This document shows, in pieces, positions 44,639-53,133 of a DNA stretch of 60,673 nt. The notes beneath the pieces are model-generated. The model did no database searches. It was not told where the DNA came from and saw only the letters and a list, made by a program, of their open reading frames with translations. The first letter of the stretch is position 1. Each line of letters starts with the position of its first letter. The position numbers and the translations under genes are program-made. Origin of the DNA: Gp6-AA40 sp050742535. Its GTDB lineage: Bacteria; Acidobacteriota; Vicinamibacteria; Vicinamibacterales; UBA2999. Location of the stretch: the NCBI GenBank assembly GCA_050742535.1, contig JBOGIQ010000005.1, forward strand, positions 1 through 60,673. Reading direction: 5' to 3'.

Positions 44639-47464
44639 TTTTTTTGCCTCCGGCATCAGCGTGACGATCGTGTGACGCTCGGCCGGGAAGTACTTCGTGA
44701 TGGCGGCGTGGATGTTCTCCTGGCTCAGCGAATCCGCGCGCTCGATGCGGCGCAGGATGCCGCGCGGGTCGCGGCCGAGGATGTGCAGCGCCTGCAGCGA
44801 GCCCTGCCAGTAGCCGTTCTCACGCAGCCCTTCCTGGATGCCGTTCTTCTCCGCCTCCTTGACCGCCTGCACGTCCGCCGCGGACGGACCTTCCTTCCGC
44901 AGCCGCGCGATCTCGGCCATCACCGCCGACTGCAGCTTCTCGACGTTGTCCGGCGAGCTGCCGAACTGCACCGTCGTCGTGCCATAGCCCGGCAGCGGCG
45001 ACGTGTTCGAGTAGCCGACGCCGACTGAATACGTGCCGCCCAACTGCTCGCGCAGGATGTCGCGCAGCTTGTTTTCGACGACAGATGTCGCCGCCTGGAG
45101 ACGATGCGTCTCGAGCTCCTCCAGCTTCGTGTCGGCGAAAAACGACATCACCGTGACGCTGCGCGGCTCCTGGCCCTTGTAGACCACTTCGCGGACGACC
45201 TTCTCGGGGAACTGCAGCTTCAGATCGTTGGCGCGCGACGTCGCCGAGCCCTTCGACGGCAGCGACGCGACGTATTTCTCGAGCAGCGGCACGACCTCGT
45301 CGACTTTGAACGATCCGACCATGAAGAACGTGAAGTCCGCGGCGTTCGCGTAGAGCTGCTGATAGAACGCAAACATCCGGTCCGGGTTCAGCTTCGGGAC
45401 GTCCTCGAGCTTCAGCGTCCGGCAGGTGTAGTGGTTGACGGTGTTCACGCAGCGCGAGCGTTCGCTGAACACGGAGTTCGGATTCTGCGCCTGGTTCGCC
45501 AGCGAGGCTTCGAGCCGCTGCTTCATGAGCGTGAAGGCCGTCGCATCGCGATTCGGCGCGGTGAAGTTCAGGTACAGCAACTGCAGGGCGGTCTCGAGAT
45601 CGCGTGGCGTCGTGTTGCCCCCCATGCCATGGGTGTAGGTCCCGACACTGGGTCCGACGCCGGCCAGCTTGCCTGCGAGCAGCTTGCCCTGATCCACCGG
45701 CGTCAAGCCGCCCACGCCGGAAAGGCCGATGAGCGACGTGGCCAGCGAGGCGTTGAAGTAGTCTTCCGCGCTGGCCAGCGACAGGCCGCCTCGCGCGTAG
45801 GAGGTGAACGAGATCTGGTCGTTGCGGAACGTCGTCGGCTTGAGCCAGAACTCGACGCCATTCGACAGCGTCAGCACCGTGACGCCGATCTCCGCGATCT
45901 CGCGCCGCGACTTGACGGTTCCCGCCGGCGGCGCCTTGGCGAGCAGCTCGCGCCCCTCGATGGAGTCCTTCCACGGTTCCACGGATGCCGAGAGGCCCGT
46001 CTTCAGCGCGTCGCTCAACGCCGTTTCGGCCACCGGCTTCAACCCGGCCTTCTCGGGTGCGGTTGAGAGGACGACGCGATTCCCCTCGGTGATGAACTCG
46101 CGCGCGATGGCGGCGGTCTCCGCGGCCGTGATGGTCGGCAGGAACCGCTTGACCAGCTCCACTTCGACCTCGATGCCGGGCGCGCCTTCGGCAATGAGGA
46201 AGTTACGGACCAGTTCGTCCGCCAGGTCCGGGCTTTCCGATTTGTCGCGCTCGTTATAGGCGCGCTCATACCGCGCAAGCATGCCGGCCTTCGCGCGAGC
46301 GAGCTCGGCTTCGCCGAAGCCATGCTGCCGGACGCGGGCGATCTCCTGTGCCAGCGCGTTCAAGCCGCGCGCGGACGCCCCATCCTGGACACGCGCCGAC
46401 ACCACGAACGCCTCCAGCGTCCGGCCGAGCGTATCGTCGCCCGAGGAGGCGGCGAGGAACGGCGCATTCGGCTGCCGCGCGATCTCGCCGAACCGCGCGT
46501 TGAGCATCTGATACATCAGGCTCTGCACCAGCGAACGGCGGTAGTCGGCGACGGTGACCAGATCGCGCCGCGGCCGCTTGTGATAGAGCGTGATGGACGA
46601 CCCCTGCGCTTCGCGGTCCATGACGATGGCGTAGCGCGTGTCCTGGTGCGGCGGAATCGGCGCCGGCGGGCGTGTGGCAGCCGCGGCCGCCGGCAGCACA
46701 CCGAAATGCGCGCGAATCTGCTTCTCGACATCGTCCGGCTCGATATCGCCAACGACGACGATGGCCATCCGATCCGGGCGGTAGAAATCGCGATAGAAGT
46801 CGCGGAGCCGCTGGTGCGGGAAGCTCTTGAGGTTCTCGGGCGTGCCGATCGGATTGCGCGTGGCGTACTTCGATCCGCCGAACAGCGCGTTCATCTGTGG
46901 CTGCAGCATGCGCTCGTTCGCGCCGAGGCGGCCGCGCCATTCCTCCAGCACGACGCCGCGCTCCTTGTCGATCTCGCCTCCCTCGAGCGCGATCCCGCCG
47001 GCGAAATCGCTCATCGCCTCGAACGCCTTGGTCAGCGCGCCGGCCTTGTCCACCGGGACGTCGAGCATGTACACCGTCTCGTCGAAGCTGGTGTAGGCGT
47101 TGACGTGCGGGCCGAACTGCGCGCCAATCGACTCGAGATACTTGACGAGCTCTCCCGGGGGGAAATGCTTCGAGCCGTTGAACGCCATGTGCTCGAGCAC
47201 GTGCGCGAGGCCGCGCTGATCGTCGGCCTCGTCGACCGATCCGGCCCTGACCGCCAGGCGCATCATCGCGCGGTCGTCCGGCTCGCTGTTCTTGCGGATG
47301 TAGAACGTCATGCCGTTCGGCAGCGTGCCGGTGCGGATCGCCTTGTCGAGCGGCAGCCGCGCGTTGAGTTCGGCGGACTGCTGCCTGCCCCGAGCGGCGT
47401 CGAGGGGCGCCGACACGAGAGCCGTGCCCGCAACCACCAGGAGCGCGAGGTATGCTGCGCGCAT
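44636..47464 (-). CDS. M16 family zinc peptidase (pitrilysin/insulinase type)
   Basis: 942 aa from ATG 47464 (MRAAYLALLVVAGTALVSAP); a GTG at 47494 is an alternative. Signal peptide, then an M16 catalytic domain with the inverted zinc motif H88-V-L-E-H92 in GLAHVLEHMAFNG and the downstream GVVLEEWRGR glutamate. Three further M16 domains follow (PENLKSFPHQRLRDFYRDFYRPDRMAIVVVGD; then a second half with RMFAFYQQLYANAADFTFFMVGSF), as in full-length enzymes. Periplasmic breakdown of small proteins or peptides is expected. Its ATG overlaps the divergent dut ATG in one CATG, so each gene's leader lies inside the other. Confidence 0.93.
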   Translation of the reverse strand: MRAAYLALLVVAGTALVSAPLDAARGRQQSAELNARLPLDKAIRTGTLPNGMTFYIRKNSEPDDRAMMRLAVRAGSVDEADDQRGLAHVLEHMAFNGSKHFPPGELVKYLESIGAQFGPHVNAYTSFDETVYMLDVPVDKAGALTKAFEAMSDFAGGIALEGGEIDKERGVVLEEWRGRLGANERMLQPQMNALFGGSKYATRNPIGTPENLKSFPHQRLRDFYRDFYRPDRMAIVVVGDIEPDDVEKQIRAHFGVLPAAAAATRPPAPIPPHQDTRYAIVMDREAQGSSITLYHKRPRRDLVTVADYRRSLVQSLMYQMLNARFGEIARQPNAPFLAASSGDDTLGRTLEAFVVSARVQDGASARGLNALAQEIARVRQHGFGEAELARAKAGMLARYERAYNERDKSESPDLADELVRNFLIAEGAPGIEVEVELVKRFLPTITAAETAAIAREFITEGNRVVLSTAPEKAGLKPVAETALSDALKTGLSASVEPWKDSIEGRELLAKAPPAGTVKSRREIAEIGVTVLTLSNGVEFWLKPTTFRNDQISFTSYARGGLSLASAEDYFNASLATSLIGLSGVGGLTPVDQGKLLAGKLAGVGPSVGTYTHGMGGNTTPRDLETALQLLYLNFTAPNRDATAFTLMKQRLEASLANQAQNPNSVFSERSRCVNTVNHYTCRTLKLEDVPKLNPDRMFAFYQQLYANAADFTFFMVGSFKVDEVVPLLEKYVASLPSKGSATSRANDLKLQFPEKVVREVVYKGQEPRSVTVMSFFADTKLEELETHRLQAATSVVENKLRDILREQLGGTYSVGVGYSNTSPLPGYGTTTVQFGSSPDNVEKLQSAVMAEIARLRKEGPSAADVQAVKEAEKNGIQEGLRENGYWQGSLQALHILGRDPRGILRRIERADSLSQENIHAAITKYFPAERHTIVTLMPEAKK

Positions 47465-47894
47465 GCGGCTCAAAATCAAACGGCTGGATCTCACGATTCC
47501 CCTCCCTGCCTACGGAACTGATGAAGCGGCCGGATTCGACCTCGCCGCGGCGCACGACGTCGTCGTGCCGGCAGGCCGGGTCGTATTAATTCGCACTGGC
47601 CTCATTATCGAGGTTCCCACCGGGCATTGCCTGGCGATTTTCGCCCGAAGCAGTACGCCGCTCAAGCGCGGACTGATGGTGGCCAACGGCGTGGGCATCA
47701 TCGATCCCGACTATTGCGGGCCGGCCGACGACGTCATGATTCAGGTGCTGAACTTCACCGCCGCCGACATCCAGGTTCGCCGGGGCGACCGGCTGGCGCA
47801 GGGGATCGTGCTGCCCACGCCGCGGGTCCAGTGGGAGGAAGTCGACGAAGTCGCGGCCGCGACCCGCGGCGGTTTTGGAGCGACCGGAAACTGA
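47463..47894 (+). CDS. dut: dUTP diphosphatase
   Basis: 143 aa, trimeric dUTPase that hydrolyses dUTP to dUMP and keeps uracil out of DNA. The five motifs are visible: AGFDLAAAHD (I), FARSSTPLKRG (II), GIIDPDYCGPADDVMIQVLN (III), RGDRLAQGIVLPTP (IV) and the C-terminal RGGFGATGN (V). The ATG at 47463 lies in the palindrome GCATGC shared with the M16 gene start. A GAGG is present 13-16 bases upstream, so the ribosome site is poor. It is followed by an array and dinB, both DNA-maintenance genes. Confidence 0.95.
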   Translation: MRLKIKRLDLTIPLPAYGTDEAAGFDLAAAHDVVVPAGRVVLIRTGLIIEVPTGHCLAIFARSSTPLKRGLMVANGVGIIDPDYCGPADDVMIQVLNFTAADIQVRRGDRLAQGIVLPTPRVQWEEVDEVAAATRGGFGATGN

Positions 47895-47910
47895 GGAATT
47901 GATGATTTCG

Positions 47911-48056
47911 GATCTGTGATTAGTGAATGTTTGGTGAATAGTGATTGGTGATTGGTGATTGAGGGAGGCGTTCGCCGCGGGTCGTGACAGATCGCCAAAT
48001 CACCAACCACCAGTCGCTCAACGACTCACAGATCACAGAAGACCAATCACCATTGA
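47911..48056. repeat. Inverted GTGATTG / CAATCAC arrays
   Basis: Left arm 47911-47971 has GTGATTG and variants (GTGATTA, GTGAATA). Right arm 47990-48056 has the reverse type (CAAATCACC, CAATCACC, TCACAGATCACAG). It occupies the dut-dinB gap and enters the start of dinB. Confidence 0.85.
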
Positions 48057-49126
48057 GACGCATCCTGCATATCGACATGGACGCGTTCTACGCGTCCGTC
48101 GAACAGCGCGATCGACCGGAGCTGCGCGGGCAGCCGGTCGCGGTCGGCGGCGCGCCGGACAAGCGCGGTGTCGTCGCGGCGGCGAGCTACGAGGCGCGTG
48201 CGTGTGGCGTCCGATCGGCGATTCCGATGTCACGCGCTGTCCGTCTCTGCCCTGCTCTGATCATCGTCCGGCCGGACTTCACGAAATACCGGACCGTGTC
48301 GAACCAGGTCTTCGACCTCTTCCGATCGGTGACACCGCTGGTCGAGCCTCTCTCGCTGGACGAGGCGTATCTCGATGTGACCGAGAACGCGTGGGGCGAG
48401 CCGCTCGGCATGAACGTGGCGCGTCGGCTGAAGGCTGAGATTCGCGCGCGCACCGGTCTCACCGCGTCCGCCGGAGTCGCGCCAAACAAGTTCCTGGCGA
48501 AGATCGCATCCGGCTGGCAGAAGCCGGACGGTCTCACGGTCATCGCGCCGGAGCGGGTCGAGCATTTCCTCCACGGCCTGCCGGTGGATGCGCTGTGGGG
48601 CGTCGGTCCGGTGACGGCGCGGAAGCTGCGCGAGCGCGGGATCACCAAGCTGATCGACGTGCGCGCGGCAGACCCGGCAGTTCTCCGCGACGCCGTCGGA
48701 TCGCTCGCCGACTGGTTGCAGGAGCTGGCGCGCGGCCACGACGACAGGCCGGTCGTCGCCGAATACGAGCCGAAGTCGTCTGGGAGCGAGAACACCTTCG
48801 AGCGCGACCTGACCGACCTGCCGACGATCCAGGAAGAGATCTCGGAAATGGCCGGGCACGCGGCCGGATGGCTGGCCCGGCGCGAGTTGTATGCCCGCAC
48901 CGTCACGATCAAGGTCCGTTACAACGACTTCACGACTATCACGCGGAGCCACAGCGAGCCGCCGACGCGCGACGAAGAAGACATCCGCCGCCGGGCCGTG
49001 GCACTGCTGGAAAAGACCGAGGCCGGGCGACGGCCGATTCGGCTGCTGGGCGTGAGCGTCCACAACCTGACGGATGGCATCGAACCGGAGGAAGAGGAAC
49101 CGCCGCAGCGCCGGCTGCCTTTTTGA
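48053..49126 (+). CDS. dinB: DNA polymerase IV (Y family)
   Basis: 357 aa from TTG 48053 (RRILHIDMDAFYASVEQ), or 380 aa from GTG 47984; the extra residues TDRQITNHQSLNDSQITE are translated array, so the shorter form is preferred. Palm/finger segments are HIDMDAFYASVEQ (metal aspartates), KRGVVAAASYEAR, VEPLSLDEAYLDVTE (S-x-D-E-A-Y) and SAGVAPNKFLAKIAS. The helix-hairpin part LWGVGPVTARKL and the little-finger region follow. The C-terminal PPQRRLPF fits a clamp-binding peptide (QxxLF-like). Translesion synthesis and -1 frameshift mutagenesis are its known activities. No LexA box is visible upstream. Confidence 0.95.
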   Translation: MRRILHIDMDAFYASVEQRDRPELRGQPVAVGGAPDKRGVVAAASYEARACGVRSAIPMSRAVRLCPALIIVRPDFTKYRTVSNQVFDLFRSVTPLVEPLSLDEAYLDVTENAWGEPLGMNVARRLKAEIRARTGLTASAGVAPNKFLAKIASGWQKPDGLTVIAPERVEHFLHGLPVDALWGVGPVTARKLRERGITKLIDVRAADPAVLRDAVGSLADWLQELARGHDDRPVVAEYEPKSSGSENTFERDLTDLPTIQEEISEMAGHAAGWLARRELYARTVTIKVRYNDFTTITRSHSEPPTRDEEDIRRRAVALLEKTEAGRRPIRLLGVSVHNLTDGIEPEEEEPPQRRLPF

Positions 49127-49135
49127 CTCGTGGAG

Positions 49136-49172
49136 TCCGGCTTCAGCCGGATTGAATCCGCCTGAAGGCGGA
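49136..49172. terminator. Paired REP-like hairpins between convergent genes
   Basis: TCCGGC-TTCA-GCCGGA at 49136-49151 and TCCGCC-TGAA-GGCGGA at 49157-49172 lie between the dinB stop and the stop of the 74-aa gene. It is the mirror arrangement of 30071-30114. A terminator role is inferred from position. Confidence 0.6.
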
Positions 49173-49179
49173 CTCTACG

Positions 49180-49404
49180 CTAGCCAGTCCGATGCACCGC
49201 CGTCACGACGCCGACGAGGAAGTCGAGCGTCACACGATCACCTTCCTGCAGGGCAGGCGCGAGCGCTTCGCCGCCGACACGCGCCACGCGCATCTGACTG
49301 TCCGGTTCGTCCGCAAAGCGGTAGTGCAGGTCGTAGAACAGCTGGCCGTGAATGCTCACGGGCTGCATCCGGTGCAGGACGGCGTCGCGGGATCCTTTCA
49401 GCAT
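49180..49404 (-). CDS. Small conserved protein downstream of the cyclophilin gene
   Basis: 74 aa, cytoplasmic, one beta-rich unit: VSIHGQLFYDLHYRFADEPDSQMRVARV-like strands, then LQEGDRVTLDFLVGVVTAVHR. The layout of short strands ending in GDRVTL resembles a small OB- or SH3-like barrel, but I do not recognise the family. Its ATG overlaps the cyclophilin stop as TGATG (49402-49406), which supports translation by coupling. The function is unknown. Confidence 0.6.
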   Translation of the reverse strand: MLKGSRDAVLHRMQPVSIHGQLFYDLHYRFADEPDSQMRVARVGGEALAPALQEGDRVTLDFLVGVVTAVHRTG

Positions 49405-50678
49405 CAGTTGGGCACGATACGGGCGCGCATCACGTCGATCCGCGCGGTTGGCGCTTCACCCTCACGTGGTGCGACCTCGATCGCCTCGATGACGTCCATG
49501 CCGGAGACGACCCGGCCGAACGCCGTATATGTTCCGTCGAGCGATTCGGCCGGCGCCAGGACGATGAAGAACGAGCTGGTCGCGCTGACCAGCTCGGCGC
49601 CCCGCGCCATGGAGACGATCCCGCGTTCGTGTTTCGTTGCGTTGAATTCCGGCTCGAGCGTGCGCACGTAGCCCTGTTGCCGCTCGTCGAGCGGTTCCTT
49701 CCGCGTCGCCAGGTAGCCGCCCTGGATGACGAATCCCGGGACCACGCGGTGAAACGACGTGCCCTCATAGACGCCCGCGGCGGCCAGCCGCAGGAACTGC
49801 CGTACATGATTCGGCGCGCGATCGGGAAACAGCTCGATGGTGATGCTGCCGAGCGAGGTCTCGAGCACCACGCGCTGCTTCGCCATCTCCTCCGCGCTGG
49901 CCGACACGAACGGTTCCGGTACCGGGGCCGGCTTCTCGCGGATGGTTACCTTGCGGATCACGATTCGCTCCGACGGTACGTTCGCGTTCGCCGGCACGGT
50001 CGAAATCTTCTGCGCGACGCCGATGCCTTCCGCCACGCGGCCGAACACGGTGTATTGGCCGTCGAGCGCCGGCTGATCGGTGACGGAGATGAAGAACTGC
50101 GCGCCGCCGCTGTCGCGGTTACCCGGCACGAGCACCGCGGATACCGCGCCGCGCGTGTGCTTCTCGCTGTTCGCCTCGAATCGAAGCACGCCGAGTCCGC
50201 CGGTGCCGTACCGCGCGGCCTGCGCCGGGTCCTTCGACAGCGGATCGCCGCCCTGAATGATCCCCATCGTGATCACGCGGTGGAACGTGGTGCCGTCGTA
50301 GGCGCCCTCGCGCGCACGGGTGATGAAGTGCGCGACGTGGGTGCGTGCCGCGTCCGGCAAAAGGTCGATGACTATCGTCCCGAGCGCGGTCTCGAGAACA
50401 GCCTGCTTGTTGCGGACTTCTGATTCGGGAAGGGCCGACGTGAAGAAAGTCGTGCGCGGCGGCGCCGCCGGCTTCTGCGTGCCGCGCGCCTGTTCGTAGT
50501 GTCCGCCTCGAGGCGGCCCCGACTGTACGTAGTGTCCGCCTTCAGGCGGACCCGCCTGTTCGTAGTGTCCGCCTTCAGGCGGACCCGCCTGTTCGTAGTG
50601 TCCGCCTTTAGGCGGACCCGCCGGTGCAAGCGGACTCACCAGCGCACCGAGCAGCAACATCATCGCGACCGCGAACAT
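49404..50678 (-). CDS. Peptidylprolyl isomerase with two cyclophilin domains
   Basis: 424 aa. The signal peptide (FAVAMMLLLGALVSPLA) is followed by residues 18-61, a fourfold repeat of AGPPxGGHYEQ (11 residues each) encoded by four REP units at 50495-50626. Then come two cyclophilin domains, about 90-240 and 270-422: VLETALGTIVIDLLPDAARTHV, FHRVITMGIIQGGDP, GGAQFFISVTDQPALDGQYTVFGRV; and VLETSLGSITIELFPDRAPNHV, FHRVVPGFVIQGG, SSFFIVLAPAESLDGTYTAFGRV. Exported cis-trans prolyl isomerase, probably assisting folding in the periplasm. It is unusual for its repeat-derived linker. It overlaps the 74-aa gene by one base. Confidence 0.92.
   Translation of the reverse strand: MFAVAMMLLLGALVSPLAPAGPPKGGHYEQAGPPEGGHYEQAGPPEGGHYVQSGPPRGGHYEQARGTQKPAAPPRTTFFTSALPESEVRNKQAVLETALGTIVIDLLPDAARTHVAHFITRAREGAYDGTTFHRVITMGIIQGGDPLSKDPAQAARYGTGGLGVLRFEANSEKHTRGAVSAVLVPGNRDSGGAQFFISVTDQPALDGQYTVFGRVAEGIGVAQKISTVPANANVPSERIVIRKVTIREKPAPVPEPFVSASAEEMAKQRVVLETSLGSITIELFPDRAPNHVRQFLRLAAAGVYEGTSFHRVVPGFVIQGGYLATRKEPLDERQQGYVRTLEPEFNATKHERGIVSMARGAELVSATSSFFIVLAPAESLDGTYTAFGRVVSGMDVIEAIEVAPREGEAPTARIDVMRARIVPN
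50495..50626. repeat. Four tandem REP-like units in frame in the cyclophilin gene
   Basis: Units start at 50495, 50528, 50561 and 50594, each exactly 33 bp, with the core GTCCGCC-TTCA-GGCGGAC; the first has CGAG in the loop and the last TTTA. The 33-bp period keeps the frame and adds 11 residues per copy. The same core occurs singly in intergenic DNA at 30517-30534. Confidence 0.93.
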
Positions 50679-50693
50679 GCGGGTGATTATCTG

Positions 50694-51773
50694 CTAGCCC
50701 CGGTCGGCCTTCAATTTCAGCGCCTGGCGCACCGCCTTCGCGCCAAGTTTGCCGCGCCGCTTTTCTTCCAGCAGCGCGCGCTCATCCTGCTGCCGCTCGA
50801 GGAAGGCGAGCTCGTCCTGCAGCTTCAGATAGCTGTCGAGCCGCTCCGGCGCGAGTGTGCCGTCTTCGACTGCGGCCTTGACGGCACAGCGCGGTTCGCC
50901 GCGATGCGCGCAGTCACTGAAGTGGCACGACGCCGCACGTTCCTCGATGTCCTCGAACGTCTCGCGGACGGCTCCGCCGACGTCCCAGAGCTGCAGCTCG
51001 CGCATGCCAGGCGTATCGATGAGGAGACCCCCATTGGGCAGCACGACGAGCTCGCGGTTCGTCGTTGTATGCCGGCCCTTCGAGTCGGCCGCACGGACGT
51101 CGCGCGTCCGCCGGGCGTCCGAACCCAGCAGCCGATTGATGATCGTCGTCTTGCCCACGCCTGACGATCCGAGCAGCGCGCCCGTACGCCCACGGGTCAG
51201 ATAGTGAATGACCTGTTCGATCCCCTCGCCCGCCTTCGGATTGAGGATGTGTACCGGTGAATCCGCCGCGATCGCCCGCGCTTCACCGACGCGGGCGTCC
51301 ACGTCTTCGCCCACGTCGGGCTTGGTCAGCAGGACCACCGGCGCCGCCCCGCTTTCACGCGCCAGGAGGAGGTACCGCTCGAGCCGCCGGGCACTGTAGT
51401 CGTGGTCGAGACCCATGACGATGAAGGTCACGTTCACATTGGCCGCCACCACCTGCTCGTCGGTCACGTTGCCGGCCATCCTTCGCGAAAACCGGCTGCG
51501 CCGCGGCAGCACGGCGACGATGCTCCCCTGCTCGTCCGATGGACGCGTGCGCACGACGACCCAGTCGCCCACCGCCGGCAGCTCGCCCCGGCTGGTCGCG
51601 TGATGCTTGAGCCGGCCGGCCAGCACCGCGTTGATCTCGCCGCCGTGAATGTAGACGCGGAAGATGTAGTTGAACTCGATGAAGACGCGCCCAGGCTGGA
51701 CGTGCGGCTTCGCCGCCCACGGCTCGAACTGATGCCGCAGCGCGTCGTCCCAGCCGAGGTCTCTCAGATCCAC
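50694..51773 (-). CDS. rsgA: Ribosome small subunit-dependent GTPase A
   Basis: 359 aa circularly permuted GTPase that matures the 30S subunit. The N-terminal OB domain contains AVGDWVVVRTRPSDEQGSIVAVLPRRSRFSR. The G motifs in permuted order are G4 LLTKPD, G1 GSSGVGKTTIINRLLG and G3 DTPGMRE. The C-terminal zinc site is C-H-F-S-D-C-A-H-R-G-E-P-R-C. Length is normal. The ATG 51773 starts MDLRDLGWDDALRHQFEPW. It lies 15 nt upstream of the cyclophilin gene and may share its transcript. Confidence 0.96.
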   Translation of the reverse strand: MDLRDLGWDDALRHQFEPWAAKPHVQPGRVFIEFNYIFRVYIHGGEINAVLAGRLKHHATSRGELPAVGDWVVVRTRPSDEQGSIVAVLPRRSRFSRRMAGNVTDEQVVAANVNVTFIVMGLDHDYSARRLERYLLLARESGAAPVVLLTKPDVGEDVDARVGEARAIAADSPVHILNPKAGEGIEQVIHYLTRGRTGALLGSSGVGKTTIINRLLGSDARRTRDVRAADSKGRHTTTNRELVVLPNGGLLIDTPGMRELQLWDVGGAVRETFEDIEERAASCHFSDCAHRGEPRCAVKAAVEDGTLAPERLDSYLKLQDELAFLERQQDERALLEEKRRGKLGAKAVRQALKLKADRG

Positions 51774-51809
51774 GGTCTCTAGTTTAGGTGCGAAGTTTCT
51801 TCGCTGCGC

Positions 51810-51880
51810 GGTGCGAGGTGGACCCTGGTCGGTGCGAGGTGGACCCTGGTCGGTGCGAGGTGGACCCTGGTCGGTGCGAG
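51810..51880. repeat. 21-bp tandem repeat upstream of rsgA
   Basis: GGTGCGAGGTGGACCCTGGTC occurs three times without a mismatch (51810-51830, 51831-51851, 51852-51872), followed by GGTGCGAG. It is 37 bp upstream of the rsgA start. There is no opposite-strand copy. Confidence 0.9.
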
Positions 51881-51939
51881 AGGTGCGATGAGGGTAGCTG
51901 GTCGGTGTATAAAGGCAGCCGCGATTTCGGCCGCCAAGG

Positions 51940-52464
51940 TCACTTTCTGTCGATCATCCTCTCGATCAACGTACGCGCCGGCGCGAGACGTTTCTCGTAA
52001 TCGCCCGGCTCGAGGTCGAGTCGCAAAGTCGGCCACAGACGCAGCCAAATCCCTCCACTCCTCACCGACAGGGCGTATCGCGGGTAGTTCATGCGGTCCG
52101 AGCAGAGGAACTCTTGAGTTTCCGCGACTGTCAGCAAAATACCGTCGTTCGTTACTGTCGGCGCTACGGACACCAATTCTTCCCAGACAATCAGGCCCTC
52201 CCTGCGCACGAGTAAGTCCGCTGCAGACAACGCGCGATATACGGGCTCGACGTCGTGCGTGGCGGTCGTAAACGTCGCCGTGAACGATGGCGGCGACAAA
52301 GTGAAGACATGCCCGGTCTTGTCGCCTGGCTGGCAGCCGTACTTTCCTGCGGGTGGCGCCGGGAGGGGCATCCCCACTCCGCCCGCAGGCGCCTCTCCCG
52401 TGGCCGCGCTTTTGGCGCCGAGGACGGAGTGGGGAAACCCGGCGACAGGACCCGGGCCGGTCAA
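51940..52464 (-). CDS. Uncertain hypothetical protein
   Basis: 174 codons from a TTG at 52464; an ATG at 52371 (MPLPAPPAGKYGCQPGDK) gives 143 aa. I do not recognise a family. The part from SPPSFTATFTTATHDVEPVYRAL to the end (PRYALSVRSGGIWLRLWP, TLRLDLEPGDYEKRLAPARTL) has a believable composition and ordered strands. The first 50 residues are encoded by a GC-rich palindromic stretch (52346-52434) and may not be genuine. It might be a short real gene whose 5' end has been replaced. No signal peptide or membrane part is seen. Confidence 0.4.
   Translation of the reverse strand: MTGPGPVAGFPHSVLGAKSAATGEAPAGGVGMPLPAPPAGKYGCQPGDKTGHVFTLSPPSFTATFTTATHDVEPVYRALSAADLLVRREGLIVWEELVSVAPTVTNDGILLTVAETQEFLCSDRMNYPRYALSVRSGGIWLRLWPTLRLDLEPGDYEKRLAPARTLIERMIDRK
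52346..52434. repeat. GC-rich nested palindromes
   Basis: CCTGCGGG (52346-52353) pairs with CCCGCAGG (52382-52389). CCCCACTCCG (52372-52381) pairs with CGGAGTGGGG (52425-52434). GGCGCC occurs three times between them. The interlocked arms differ from the TGAA/TTCA hairpins and the short-unit arrays. Confidence 0.6.
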
Positions 52465-52494
52465 CTCAAGCCTTACTGCGCTCGGCTTCCGAGC

Positions 52495-53133
52495 TTAAGC
52501 GTCTGGCGGAGGTGCGATGAAGGCGGCGGCGATTTCGGCAAGCTCCGATTGCGTCTCGGCGGGCGTCGTGCCGCGCACGCTCAGCGAGTGGTCGCCGCGC
52601 GGGATCACGTGCAGGCGCACATCGGCCTTCATCGCCTCCAGATGCGGCCGCAGTTCGGCGGGCGTTCCGAACGCGTCGCGCTCGCCCTGAATGATGACCA
52701 CCGGCACGGTGATCGATGGCAGATGTTCGATGCGCAGCTGCTGCGGTTTACCCGGTGGATGGAGTGGATAGCCGAAGCAGACGACGCCGGACAATGCGTC
52801 CAGCCCCTGGGCGGCGAGATGCGTGGCGATGCGTCCGCCCATCGACTTGCCGCCGATGCACAGTCGGTCCGCCTTGCTCCACTTCCGCGCCGCGGCGACG
52901 GCGTCGCGAAACGACTGCTCGAGGACAGGCGGTCGATCGGGCGCGCTCTTCTGCAGCCGCTTGTAGGGGAAATCAAACGTCACGACGTCGATGCCGCGAG
53001 CCGCCAGCCCGCGCGACACGCCGGCCATGAACGGATGATGCTGCCCCGCGCCGGCGCCGTGGGCGAACACGAACACGGCGCGTGGTGCCCCTTCAGCGGG
53101 ATATGTCTGTGCGCCAAGCTGTGTCAGCTCCAT
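52495..53133 (-). CDS. Alpha/beta hydrolase, KANL3/Tex30-like
   Basis: 212 aa from ATG 53133 (MELTQLGAQTYPAEG). Core strands and turns are VFVFAHGAGAGQHHPFMAGVS (oxyanion region), GIDVVTFDFPYKRL, the nucleophile elbow CIGGKSMGGRIATHLAAQ (S in G-K-S-M-G-G), PVVIIQGERDAFGTP (acid) and VIPRGDHSL (H). This spacing matches the Tex30/KANL3 group of dienelactone-hydrolase-like proteins. The substrate is unknown. The start overlaps the 3' end of the upstream lipoprotein gene by 10 nt. Confidence 0.85.
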   Translation of the reverse strand: MELTQLGAQTYPAEGAPRAVFVFAHGAGAGQHHPFMAGVSRGLAARGIDVVTFDFPYKRLQKSAPDRPPVLEQSFRDAVAAARKWSKADRLCIGGKSMGGRIATHLAAQGLDALSGVVCFGYPLHPPGKPQQLRIEHLPSITVPVVIIQGERDAFGTPAELRPHLEAMKADVRLHVIPRGDHSLSVRGTTPAETQSELAEIAAAFIAPPPDA

